19,137 bases of DNA from DAIRVC01 sp036803025 (GCA_036803025.1 DAIRVC010000037.1:1-19137), one strand, 5' to 3'. Positions 9,458 through 16,719 are shown, counted from the stretch's first letter. The notes: a model not told the origin generated them from the letters alone. Program-made: numbers and translations.

Positions 9458-9871
9458 GTGAGCGAGAGTGCCCTGGGAAAGAAGCTGAAGCTCAAACCCG
9501 GAACGCGGGCGGCCGTGCTTGGTGCCCCGGCAGGCTACTTGAGCAAGCTCAAGCCGCTGCCGGCCGATGCAACGCTAGCGTCGAGCCTGAAGGGGAAGTT
9601 CGACTGGGTGCAGCTCTTCGTGAAGAACAAGGCCGCCCTCTCGCGTGACCTGCCCAAGGTCGTGCGGGCGATGAAGCCGGAGGCCATGCTCTGGCAGACC
9701 TTTCCCAAAGGGACTTCGAAGATTCAGACGGACCTGACGCGGGACCAGGGTTGGGAGGCCGCCGAGCCCTTCGACCTGAAGTGGCTCATGCTGGTGTCCG
9801 TCGACGAGACCTGGTCCGCATTCGCGCTGCGACCCTACCGACCCGGCGAGCCGCGGCGGTCGTTCCGGTAA
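9458..9871 (+). CDS. DUF3052-type protein
   Basis: A 137-residue soluble protein. It starts with GTG, supported by a GGGAGGTGG ribosome binding site 4 nt upstream. The pattern KLKLKPGTRAAVLGAPAGYL, then FDWVQLFVKNKAAL, then MLWQTFPKGTSKIQTDLTRD and a final VDETWSAFALRP is the layout I associate with the DUF3052 family. Its members are small proteins of unknown biochemical role, often stand-alone genes. No signal peptide or membrane segment is present. It probably shares a transcript with the UDG-like gene 76 nt upstream unless the intervening hairpin terminates. Confidence 0.8.
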   Translation: MSESALGKKLKLKPGTRAAVLGAPAGYLSKLKPLPADATLASSLKGKFDWVQLFVKNKAALSRDLPKVVRAMKPEAMLWQTFPKGTSKIQTDLTRDQGWEAAEPFDLKWLMLVSVDETWSAFALRPYRPGEPRRSFR

Positions 9872-9880
9872 CCCCCTCGG

Positions 9881-9919
9881 TGTCATTGCTTCGTCGGCCT
9901 GCGGCCTCCTCGCAATGAC
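9881..9919. repeat. Single-arm copy of the REP/MITE-like palindromic repeat
   Basis: A 39-bp palindromic unit with GTCATTGC (9882-9889) pairing with GCAATGAC (9912-9919) around an inner GGCC-TGC-GGCC (9896-9906). Read on the minus strand it matches 7930-7964 at 33 of 35 positions, differing in the loop and at one base of the arm. It sits in the short gap between the convergent DUF3052 gene and the minus-strand hypothetical gene, where it could also serve as a bidirectional terminator. Confidence 0.85.
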
Positions 9920-9954
9920 GCTGCTGAGGGCGTTGCCTCCTTTGAGGACAGCAC

Positions 9955-10773
9955 TCAACGCACGTTCAACGCCAGCCGGGTGCGGAGACCCTCACCAGCC
10001 GCGTCCGGTGCGCCGGGCAGGATTCCCAGCGCAACGACAGCCTGCGCCTTGCGCAGACCGAGGCGCGCGAAGGGATGTGGATGATCTCCCGGAAACGGCT
10101 GGAAACTGGTGATCTCCCATCCGGCGGCCGGGGCTTCGCGCCAGTAGAAGGCCTGCAGAGCGCCCACCGAGTGCGGGGTCTCATAGGCATCCCAGACGCC
10201 TTCTGCGCCGAGGTCCGTCAGGACATCGGCCGCGGGTACGGGCGTTGACTCGGGGGGCAGGGGCAGGCCGCAGGTGTGGCGGGGCAGGCCATCCACGCCG
10301 CGGAGGAATCGCAGGCTGCGCAGGATGGCTGTGGCCTGCGGCTCGAAGGCGGCGCGGCGCTCGAGCGGGTGGGAGACAAGCGCCTTCAGTACGACCAGAT
10401 CGTGCGAGAGGACTCCCAGCCAGAGACGGTTGGGGTCCTGCCTCGGCAACGCGATCTCGGCCTCCAGTCCGATGGCCGGCCCGATGCGCCAGGGCGCCGA
10501 GCTAACCTGCTTGGCGCCAAGCATGACCGCCACGCGGGCGAGATGATCCTGCCAGATGGGCTCGACCTCACGCCGCAGCCCGTTCCACTCTGCCTGGAGG
10601 ATCACGTGGCCGGCCAGCGGACCGGCATAGCCGGGGTCGAAAGCCGCTTCGATCTCAGCGAACGCGTCGCCATCCTGCACGCGGCGATGCACCCAGCCCG
10701 AGGGCAGGGCGATCGCGAAACCCCATAGGGGGTGAACAAACGGCCTCACCGCCCGGGGCTGTTCCGACGCCAT
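9955..10773 (-). CDS. Conserved-looking hypothetical protein, two apparent domains
   Basis: A 272-residue protein I cannot assign to a named family. Residues 10-155 look like one alpha/beta domain; it opens with PLWGFAIALPSGW (15-27), reminiscent of the start of PsbP/DUF1795-like domains that follow lipoprotein signals, but no signal peptide or lipobox is present. Residues 165-272 form a second part with SVGALQAFYWREAPAAGWEI, a pattern seen in short domains describing a substrate-pocket-like fold, also of unknown role. The protein appears cytosolic. The ATG at 10773 is the only good start. The frame is coherent and free of low complexity, unlike the shadow frames opposite it. It is not part of the AOR operon, since a strong hairpin separates them. 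Confidence 0.7.
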   Translation of the reverse strand: MASEQPRAVRPFVHPLWGFAIALPSGWVHRRVQDGDAFAEIEAAFDPGYAGPLAGHVILQAEWNGLRREVEPIWQDHLARVAVMLGAKQVSSAPWRIGPAIGLEAEIALPRQDPNRLWLGVLSHDLVVLKALVSHPLERRAAFEPQATAILRSLRFLRGVDGLPRHTCGLPLPPESTPVPAADVLTDLGAEGVWDAYETPHSVGALQAFYWREAPAAGWEITSFQPFPGDHPHPFARLGLRKAQAVVALGILPGAPDAAGEGLRTRLALNVR

Positions 10774-10842
10774 CGATCCAACGCGCCCTTCATCGGTGCG
10801 GGCCAGATGTCCGGGGTGGACAGGAAGCCTGCCACCGAGACG

Positions 10843-10874
10843 CAGACGGCCCGCCGCAGCCGGCGGGCCGTCTG
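10843..10874 (-). terminator. Strong hairpin ending the AOR operon
   Basis: A perfect 13-bp stem, CAGACGGCCCGCC (10843-10855) with GGCGGGCCGTCTG (10862-10874), closes a 6-nt loop. It begins 37 nt beyond the MoaD-like stop. No U-tract follows on the minus strand, but it is the most stable simple hairpin in the intergenic space and a likely 3' end or stabiliser of the operon transcript. Confidence 0.6.
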
Positions 10875-10911
10875 ACAGCTTCCATTCTGGTGGCGGTCGG
10901 GACGGGCTGCA

Positions 10912-11151
10912 CTAGCCTCCAGCCACGGCCGGCACGAACGCGATCCGATCGCCATCCTCGACGGTGTCGCTCAACTCCGCCTGGAGGTGATTGCGGATGA
11001 CGACCTTGACTTCCTCCGCCGGGAGGCCCAGGCCGTCGCGGATGGCGGACAGGGTCGTGCCGGCTCCGACCTCCAGGATTTGGGCTTCGCCGATACCCAG
11101 GTCGGGCAGATGCCGGCGGAGTGTGGCGAAAACCCGCACCTCGACGCGCAC
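10912..11151 (-). CDS. MoaD/ThiS-family sulfur carrier (C-terminal GG)
   Basis: A 79-residue ubiquitin-fold protein ending in VPAVAGG. The terminal Gly-Gly is the site that is adenylated and thiocarboxylated in MoaD and ThiS for sulfur transfer to molybdopterin or thiamin precursors. The motifs VRVFATLRRHL, GTTLSAIRDGLGL and VEDGDRIAFVPAVAGG follow the MoaD/ThiS pattern. It starts with GTG only 5 nt after the oxidoreductase stop, so it is translated with that gene. MoaD-like genes next to AOR-family genes are a known arrangement and suggest a role in making the tungsten/molybdenum pterin cofactor for this enzyme; that specific pairing is an inference here. Confidence 0.92.
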   Translation of the reverse strand: MRVEVRVFATLRRHLPDLGIGEAQILEVGAGTTLSAIRDGLGLPAEEVKVVIRNHLQAELSDTVEDGDRIAFVPAVAGG

Positions 11152-11156
11152 GCAGG

Positions 11157-12792
11157 TCAGGCCTCGTGCACCCAGGCGTAGACCCTGTCCAACTCCGCGT
11201 CGGTCACCGTCCAGGTCACGTTATGGGGCGGGAGCTTCTCGTAGCGCATGAACTCCGGCGGGCGGTCGTCGGCGGCGGTGAAGCCGGCCCGCTCGTTGAA
11301 CAGGCGCTCGATCTTGAGGATCTCCTTGCCCATGGGAACGACGTCGTCGCCGGTGATCTTCATGCCGGTCGTCCCGGCCACGGTCTCCGCCATCCCGGCC
11401 CAACCCTTCTGGATGTCGAGGATGGGGAAGGCGATGAACAGGCAGTAGCCGGTGCTGTCGATGAAGGCGGTGGCCGCCTGGAACGTCAGGGAGAGGTCGG
11501 GCTTGCCCTCTTCGGCCAGCGGATCGACCTTGCCTCCGACGCCGGCGATCTCCGGGGCGATCGTGTAGCCGGCGGTGTGGTCGGCGCCCATCGGGGTCGT
11601 GGCATAGGTCACGCCGATGCCCTTGACGGCGCGCGGCTCATAGGCCGGCATCGATTGGCCCTTGACGACGGGGACGCGATGGACCCCGAAGGCTTTGGCC
11701 GTGGCGGCGACGCCCTGGCCGAGGATGCGTCCCAATGGCGTGCCCTTGCGGATCTCATCGAAGAGCTTCAGGGCGCCCTTGCCGTCGCCAAACTCCAGGA
11801 GTCCACCCTCCATGGCGACGGCCAAGGTGTTGCCCGATTCGATCGTGTCCACGCCGATGTCGTTGCACTCGCGCGTCATCTGGGCGATGTAGTCCAGGTC
11901 ATCGATGCCGCAGTTGGCGCCCAGGGCCCAGGCCGTCTCATACTCCAGGCACGAGACCAGGNNNNNNNNNNNNNNNNNNNNNNNNNNNNNNNNNNNNNNN
12001 NNNNNNNNNNNNNNNNNNNNNNNNNNNNNNNNNNNNNNNNNNNNNNNNNNNNNNNNNNNNNGGCAGGCCGCCGCCCTTCTTGGTCAGGGCATGCTCCTGA
12101 ATCGCCTCGGTCAGCTTCTTGCGGCCTTCGTCGAGGAGCTTCTGATCGGCGATGGCGACGCCAGGCCCGCCGCTATCGTCCACGACGATGGCCTTCACAC
12201 CGCGCGCCCCCATGACCGCGCCCAGGCCGCCGCGTCCGGCGTAGCGGCCGGGGCGGTTTTCGGTGTCGTTGACCGAAATCCCGGCGTTGGAGAGCTTCAT
12301 CTCGCCGGCCGGGCCGATGCCGATGACGGCTGTGTCCGGGTGCGCCTTCCACAAGGCCTCGTCGACCGCGTACATCCCCTGGCCCTTCAGCACGGAGGCG
12401 TCCTCGAACTTGACGCCGTCCTGGGTGACGATCAGGGTGTACCACTTGCCGTCGGTGGGTTGGCCCTCCAGGATGATGGCTGCCAGGCCAAGGCGACCGA
12501 TCTTCTGGCCGGCCAGGCCGCCCGCATTTGACTCTTTGATGCCCCCGGTCAACGGGCTCTTGCCGCCGAAGGAGGTCCGGCCGCTGCTGGGCGTGGCCGG
12601 CGTGCCGGTCACCCAGCCGGGAGCGATGACCAGTTTGTTGTTCGGTCCGAGAGGATGACAGGTCGGGTCGACCTCATCGGCGGTGATGGCCGAGGTCAGC
12701 CCTCGCCCGGCCCAGCGCTTCCACTTCTCGGGCACCTCCTCGTAGCTCGCCTTTCGGTTGGTCATGTCGATTCTGAGGATTCTGCGTGCCAT
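11157..12792 (-). CDS. Aldehyde ferredoxin oxidoreductase family protein, interrupted by assembly gap
   Basis: Tungsten- or molybdenum-bispterin enzyme of the AOR family, which typically oxidises aldehydes with ferredoxin as acceptor. The start at 12792 (MARRILRIDMTNRK) has an AGGAGGG site upstream. The N-terminal part (243 residues) holds the pterin-binding motifs KSPLTGGIKESNAGG (79-93) and GRYAGRGGLGAVMGARGVKA (182-201). After the 100-N gap come LVSCLEYETAWALGANCGI, DIGVDTIESGNTLAVAMEGG, GADHTAGY (probable catalytic His region) and DSTGYCLF, whose Cys is the usual fourth [4Fe-4S] ligand. The CxxCxxxC ligands must fall in the gap. The substrate cannot be read from this sequence. The gene sits between two beta-grasp proteins in one minus-strand operon. 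Confidence 0.93.
11962..12061. other. Assembly gap (100 N placeholder)
   Basis: Exactly 100 N inside the AOR-family gene. The coding parts on the two sides (731 and 805 nt from start and stop) sum to a multiple of three, so an intact gene needs a gap length divisible by three. A 100-nt gap would shift the frame. The number is therefore a scaffold placeholder rather than a measured size. Confidence 0.97.
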
Positions 12793-12815
12793 CGTCCGCC
12801 CTCCTGCTTCTTGGC

Positions 12816-13262
12816 TCACCCCGGCTCGCCGGTGGTGTAGCTGTGATGCATCGGTCCTTGTCGACGTAGCGCCTCGCGCAGCGCCTCACTCATCCGGGCG
12901 CCATCGCGGTACTGGTAGGGCCACATGTATCCGAGTGAGAACACCCCGACGTGGTCGCCGTCGGTCAACGCGTGGGCCCAACTGGCATTCAGCCCGGGGA
13001 CGTCGCACAGCACCGCGTTGACGAACACGAACCCCTTCTCTTCCGGTCGGATGCCGAAGCGCGCCATCACATCGCCGATCGTCGAGCCGGGCTTGAGCAA
13101 CAGCTGCTGGAGCGCCACGTGCACTCCGCCGGCCCGCGTTGCCAGCGGGCCGTAGAGCGCCAATTCCGCGGAGAGATCTGCCAATGGACCGGGTCCCCCC
13201 AGGGGTGTCCATCGAGTTCGCTGGTGAGGGATATGCCCTTGCAGTTCGAGCCGTCCGGCCAT
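12816..13262 (-). CDS. ThiS/MoaD-like beta-grasp protein with atypical C-terminal tail
   Basis: First gene of the AOR operon; its stop is 23 nt before the AOR start. The core reads SAELALYGPLATRAGG, then KPGSTIGDVMARFGI, EEKGFVFVNAVLCDVP and ALTDGDHVGVFSLGYM, the strand-helix-strand pattern of MoaD/ThiS proteins. The usual terminal Gly-Gly is missing. The core continues into WPYQYRDGARMSEALREAL and a His-rich end (GPMHHSYTTGEPG), so it should not act as a normal thiocarboxylated sulfur carrier. The start is uncertain: ATG at 13277 or 13262, or TTG at 13184, which would begin right before the first strand after a G-rich stretch. All lie downstream of the promoter at 13338-13346. Function unknown; the context suggests a role with the oxidoreductase or its cofactor. 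Confidence 0.75.
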   Translation of the reverse strand: MAGRLELQGHIPHQRTRWTPLGGPGPLADLSAELALYGPLATRAGGVHVALQQLLLKPGSTIGDVMARFGIRPEEKGFVFVNAVLCDVPGLNASWAHALTDGDHVGVFSLGYMWPYQYRDGARMSEALREALRRQGPMHHSYTTGEPG

Positions 13263-13337
13263 GCGTCGCGCGAGCATAGAGTCGCGCTCGAGGCACACCG
13301 ATGGGATGCGGGACCGATCCCTCACAGCCCCGTTTCC

Positions 13338-13346
13338 ACTATAGCA
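13338..13346 (-). promoter_or_regulatory. Extended -10 promoter of the AOR operon
   Basis: On the minus strand the sequence TGCTATAGT provides a TGn extension plus a TATAGT hexamer. The expected start is near 13331, giving a leader of about 55-70 nt to the ATG candidates of the beta-grasp gene. The -35 position (GTAGAC at 13366-13361) is weak, which is acceptable for an extended -10 promoter. Confidence 0.5.
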
Positions 13347-13591
13347 CAGCTCCTGCGCGCGTCTACGCGCGCCATGCGATCCACTGGCTGATGACGGGCG
13401 GGCGTGCCCCTCCTGTAGTGGACAATGCATCTCGCTTCTCTTGTGTCGATTGGTGCGATACAACTTAACCGGACGAGCGCCGACCTCAGTCATGCCCTCC
13501 GCTCAACGGTGGGGCGGCGTGGACGTCCTCGGCGGAACGGGGGCACAGGCACCACAGGCAGACACAACTTCCACAGCAGCCCCGCTTTGCA

Positions 13592-13618
13592 TTGCCTGTC
13601 GGGCGGAGCCGGTATAAT
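13592..13618 (+). promoter_or_regulatory. Promoter of the CDF transporter gene
   Basis: A perfect TATAAT at 13613-13618 lies 23 nt before the CDF ATG. The best -35 candidate, TTGCCT at 13592-13597, is spaced by a short 15 nt. Transcription should start near 13625, leaving a leader of about 17 nt that contains a GAAGG ribosome binding site (13629-13633) 8 nt before the ATG. Confidence 0.6.
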
Positions 13619-13641
13619 GGCGGGCCACGAAGGCACTCTTT

Positions 13642-14520
13642 ATGAGCCATCAACATCCGCACGAAGCAACAGCCAGCATGCGGGCGGCCTTCCTCCTCAA
13701 CCTCGGCTTCACCATCGTCGAGGTGGCCGGTGGGGTGCTGACCAACAGCCTGGCAATCCTATCCGACTCCCTGCATGATCTGGGCGATAGCCTCTCGATC
13801 GGGCTGTCCTGGTACCTGGAACGGGGGTCGCAGCGGGGCGGCGACCGGCAGTTCTCCTATGGTTACCGGCGTCTGTCGTTGTTGGGGGCGCTAATCAACG
13901 CGCTGGTCCTCATCCTGGGGTCGGCGCTCATTCTGGCGCGAGCCGTGCCGCGGCTGGCGCGTCCCGAGCCGTCGTCGGCCAGCGGTATGCTGGCGCTGGC
14001 AGTGCTAGGGGTGGCCGTCAACGGCGCGGCGGCTCTGCGCATGCGCGGCGGCCGCAGCCTGAATGCCCGGATGATCTCCTGGCACCTGCTGGAGGACGTT
14101 CTTGGCTGGGTAGCCGTGCTGCTGGTCAGCCTGGCGCTGCTCTTCACCAGGGCCTACATCCTGGATCCACTCCTCTCGATCCTCATCACCGGCTACGTCC
14201 TGGTCAACGTTGTGCGCAATTTGCGGCGTACGCTGGCGATCTTTTTGCAGGCGACGCCCGAAGATCTGGATGTTCACGCAGTCGAGGAGAAGCTAGGGAG
14301 GATCCCTTCAGTGCTCTCGACCCACCATACGCACGCCTGGTCGCTTGACGGCGAGCACCACGTTCTGACCACGCATCTGGTTGTAGCCTCCGGCGCGACC
14401 AAGGAAGAGGTGCGCCAGGTGAAGCGGGCGGCGCTGGCGGTGATGGACCAGCTGGACCTGGAGCACACCACGATCGAGATCGAGTACGACGACGAAGACT
14501 GCCGCATGAGGGAAGGCTGA
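13642..14520 (+). CDS. Cation diffusion facilitator (CDF) family metal transporter
   Basis: Inner-membrane metal/proton antiporter of 292 residues with six predicted helices and a C-terminal cytosolic domain. The transport site is visible as two HxxxD motifs: SDSLHDLGD in helix 2 (Asp42, His45, Asp49) and HLLED in helix 5 (His148, Asp152). The HD-HD pattern is usual for zinc-type members. The C-terminal domain (about 208-292) contains STHHTHAWSLDGEHHVLTTH, the metal-binding and dimerisation region. The short His-containing N-terminus (MSHQHPHE) is also common. Substrate is likely Zn(II), possibly also Cd or Co, which motif reading cannot settle. It has its own promoter and ribosome binding site. 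Confidence 0.95.
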   Translation: MSHQHPHEATASMRAAFLLNLGFTIVEVAGGVLTNSLAILSDSLHDLGDSLSIGLSWYLERGSQRGGDRQFSYGYRRLSLLGALINALVLILGSALILARAVPRLARPEPSSASGMLALAVLGVAVNGAAALRMRGGRSLNARMISWHLLEDVLGWVAVLLVSLALLFTRAYILDPLLSILITGYVLVNVVRNLRRTLAIFLQATPEDLDVHAVEEKLGRIPSVLSTHHTHAWSLDGEHHVLTTHLVVASGATKEEVRQVKRAALAVMDQLDLEHTTIEIEYDDEDCRMREG

Positions 14521-14618
14521 CGGGCCGGCTGAGCCACGGCCTGCATCAGAGTCCGGTCGGCCGACGCCCTGCCGTGAAAGAAACGGCCCCTTCCCGCAGC
14601 CGGAGTCAGGAGACGAGC

Positions 14619-15254
14619 ATGTCGATGGAAGCCGCAGATGTCCTCAAGGTCCTCCTCGCCGTCGTCGCCGGCGGCCTGATCGGCCTGGAGCGCGAGTTCC
14701 GCGACAAGGCCGCCGGCTTTCGCACCCTGATCTTCATATGCACCGGCTCTACACTGTTCACCATCTGGTCGCAGAAACTTGCCGACGACAGCGATCCGAC
14801 CCGCATCGCAGCCAACATCGTCAGCGGGGTCGGCTTCCTGGGGGCCGGTGTGATCCTGCGCGAGGGAGGACGCGTGGTCGGGCTGACGACGGCTGCCACG
14901 ATCTGGCTGACGGCGGCCTTGGGCATGGGCATCGGGGGCGGGCACTTTGTCCTGGCGGGCACCGCCGTGCTGGTGGCACTGGTCGTCCTGTGGGTGTTTC
15001 CTCTGCTGGAGGAGTATGTCGACAACATCCGCCACGAACGCACCTACGAAATCACGTGCCCGAACCGGGTGGAGAAGTTGGAGGCGCTGGAGGGCATCTT
15101 TCGCGGCAGCGGGCTGCGGGTCAAAGATCGCCGCCAGGCGCGCGCCAGCGGGGATATGCGCTGCAGCTGGGAAGTGAGCGGCCCCCCGCGTGCTCACGAT
15201 CGCTTGCTCCGCCAGTTGATGTCCGACGCGGAGGTGATGGAGCTGCGCTACTAG
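14619..15254 (+). CDS. MgtC/SapB family membrane protein
   Basis: A 211-residue protein. The N-terminal 135 residues hold four or five membrane segments with the MgtC signatures GGLIGLEREFRDKAAGFRT (18-36) and VSGVGFLGAGVILREGGRVV (68-87), followed by GLTTAATIWLTAALGMGIG. The C-terminal 75 residues are soluble and ACT-like in related proteins. MgtC-type proteins are linked to growth in low magnesium and to ATP synthase regulation in pathogens; their role in free-living bacteria is less clear. The ATG at 14619 is chosen because GGAG lies 6 nt upstream; the frame is open to 14574 but adds a non-homologous lead. No M-box-like magnesium leader is evident in the 98-nt gap after the CDF gene. Confidence 0.92.
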   Translation: MSMEAADVLKVLLAVVAGGLIGLEREFRDKAAGFRTLIFICTGSTLFTIWSQKLADDSDPTRIAANIVSGVGFLGAGVILREGGRVVGLTTAATIWLTAALGMGIGGGHFVLAGTAVLVALVVLWVFPLLEEYVDNIRHERTYEITCPNRVEKLEALEGIFRGSGLRVKDRRQARASGDMRCSWEVSGPPRAHDRLLRQLMSDAEVMELRY

Positions 15255-15275
15255 CCCGATGGACGGGGACGACTC

Positions 15276-15692
15276 ATGAAGGAGAGCGTGCTGGCGAACC
15301 TGATTGTAGCCAGAACGGCCAAAGGTGAGTCGCGCTCCGACATCGTCAAGATGGTCTGTCAGCGGACCGGAATGAGTTGGCCTGAGGCCGAGGCGCTGGT
15401 GGTCGAGACCTGCGCCAGCCATGAGCAGGAAATCGCTCGGCGCCGCCTGCCGCTCTGGCTGACCATCAGCCTGGTCGTGCTGGCCGCAGGGCTGGTCATG
15501 CTGTGGCTGACGGGAAGCCACGCCGCCGACCTCTACCGCCAGTTCCACATTCGCCAGACAACCTTCTCGGCGGCCGCCGTTCTGTGGCGCCTGATCTTGG
15601 AGACTCCCTTGCTTTGGCAGCAAGGCCTCCTGGGTGCGGCGCTTGTCCTGGGGGGCGCGCTCGGCCTTCGGCAGAGCTTGTCGGGGATCTAG
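15276..15692 (+). CDS. Small two-helix membrane protein, unknown function
   Basis: A 138-residue protein I do not recognise. Residues 1-57 look like a soluble helical domain (SRSDIVKMVCQRTGMSWPEA followed by an acidic helix). Hydrophobic segments lie at about 59-80 and 118-136, separated by a loop with HIRQTTFSAAAVLWRLILE. It starts 21 nt after the MgtC-family stop with a GGGGA site upstream of the ATG, so the two genes are very likely one transcript. This makes it a candidate partner of the MgtC-type protein, but nothing in its own sequence proves this. Confidence 0.75.
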   Translation: MKESVLANLIVARTAKGESRSDIVKMVCQRTGMSWPEAEALVVETCASHEQEIARRRLPLWLTISLVVLAAGLVMLWLTGSHAADLYRQFHIRQTTFSAAAVLWRLILETPLLWQQGLLGAALVLGGALGLRQSLSGI

Positions 15693-15698
15693 GCGGTG

Positions 15699-15716
15699 CG
15701 GGGGCTCATCCCCCCG
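15699..15716. terminator. Small GC hairpin between convergent genes
   Basis: A 6-bp stem (CGGGGG with CCCCCG) with a 6-nt loop starts 7 nt after the small membrane protein stop and lies 46 nt beyond the RNase Z stop. No U-tract follows; it is only a weak terminator candidate. Confidence 0.3.
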
Positions 15717-15761
15717 TCGGCCATCGGAGCCGGAGCCGAGCGATGCTTCGTCCGCCGGTCG

Positions 15762-16682
15762 TCATTCGGCCCGGCGGATCTGGAACTGGTCGAAGTCGCG
15801 GACGACGGCTGTCTCCGGGAAGATCGCCCGGGCCTCTTGCTCGACCTCTGCTTCGCGGTAGCGTCTGGAAACGTGGGTCAGGTACAGACGCTTGACGCCG
15901 GCGTCGACGGCCAGCTGTGCCGCCTGCCGGGCCGTCAGGTGGCCGAACTCGCGTGCCAACTCGGCCTCGACCTCCAGGTAGGTGGCTTCGATGACCAGCG
16001 CATCCGCCTCGTGGCAGATGTCGACCAGGCTCTCCGTCCGGCCGCAGTCGCCGACGTGGATCAGGCGAGTGCCTGGCGTGAGCGGGCCGAGGACGTCATC
16101 CGGTCGAACCGTCCGCCCGTCCGGCAGCTGCACGTTCTGGCCGTTGACCAGATCGCGGCGGGCGGGCCCGGCCGGCAAGCCCAGGGCTTCGGCCCGTTCG
16201 GCCAAGAACGGCCGGCGCGGTCGCTCTTCGAACAGGAATCCGAAGCAGCCGGGCCCGCGGTGATTGACGGGAAAGGCCGACAAACGCAGGTCGCCTTCCT
16301 CGAGCAACAGGCCCGCCTCGATGGGAAGCAGGCTGATCTTCATCGGCGGGCGGGCGCCGCGCAGGACGACGCCATAGAGCAGATCGTGGATGCGCTCAAG
16401 GGCCCAGCGGCCGCCCCAGATCTCGAGATGGTCGATGGTCTCCCAACGCGCGAACGTTGAGAGCAGCCCGGCCAGGCCCAGGATGTGATCCAGGTGCCCG
16501 TGCGTGATCAGGATGCGGTTGAGCCGCCGGAAGCCGATCCCCGAGCGCAGCACCTGCCGCTGGGTTCCCTCGCCGCAGTCGATCAGGAAGCGTTGGTCGC
16601 GGTAGCTCACCACCTGAGCCGAGAGGCCGCGGTGGACGGAAGGTGCGGAGGCGGATGTACCGAGGAAGATGATATCGAACAA
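15762..16682 (-). CDS. rnz: Ribonuclease Z (short-form tRNase Z)
   Basis: Metallo-beta-lactamase-fold endonuclease that removes the 3' trailer from tRNA precursors. The 306 residues from TTG match short-form enzymes. Visible features are IIFLGTSASAPS, LIDCGEGTQRQ, the zinc motif ITHGHLDHILGL (HxHxDH), FPVNHRGPGCFGF, HVGDCGRTE (metal-ligand Asp), EATYLEVEAELAREFGHLTA and LYLTHVSRRY (metal-ligand His with the RY end). The frame stays open upstream for about 316 codons, but homology begins exactly at LFDIIFLGTSAS. A TTG at 16682 begins there, and a -10-like TACAAT lies 37 nt upstream, so TTG is taken as the start. The strong ribosome binding site expected for a TTG start is missing. Confidence 0.93.
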   Translation of the reverse strand: MFDIIFLGTSASAPSVHRGLSAQVVSYRDQRFLIDCGEGTQRQVLRSGIGFRRLNRILITHGHLDHILGLAGLLSTFARWETIDHLEIWGGRWALERIHDLLYGVVLRGARPPMKISLLPIEAGLLLEEGDLRLSAFPVNHRGPGCFGFLFEERPRRPFLAERAEALGLPAGPARRDLVNGQNVQLPDGRTVRPDDVLGPLTPGTRLIHVGDCGRTESLVDICHEADALVIEATYLEVEAELAREFGHLTARQAAQLAVDAGVKRLYLTHVSRRYREAEVEQEARAIFPETAVVRDFDQFQIRRAE

Positions 16683-16719
16683 GAAGGGCCCCGGGAGTCC
16701 GGCGGAAGACCAGGGACTG

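Larger units (their letters stand above)
13263..13641. other. Intergenic region between divergent AOR operon and CDF gene
   Basis: About 380 bases with no convincing gene. It holds the AOR-operon promoter (13338-13346, minus) and the CDF promoter (13592-13618, plus). Open frames crossing it are Arg-rich shadow frames. I see no tRNA, riboswitch-like stem set or repeat in the 13370-13590 part. Confidence 0.6.

Noticed and set aside
9424..9648. 74-codon frame starting at ATG 9424
   Set aside because: It overlaps the DUF3052 gene in another frame, and the GTG at 9458 has both the ribosome binding site and the family motifs.
11121..12215. 364-codon plus-strand frame running through the N gap
   Set aside because: It is the shadow of the AOR-family gene, and its continuity across 100 N is an artefact of the placeholder length.
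14521..14618. Possible magnesium-sensing leader before the MgtC-family gene
   Set aside because: Only 98 nt are available and just a short GCCGT/ACGGC hairpin is visible; no M-box-like conserved elements could be recognised.
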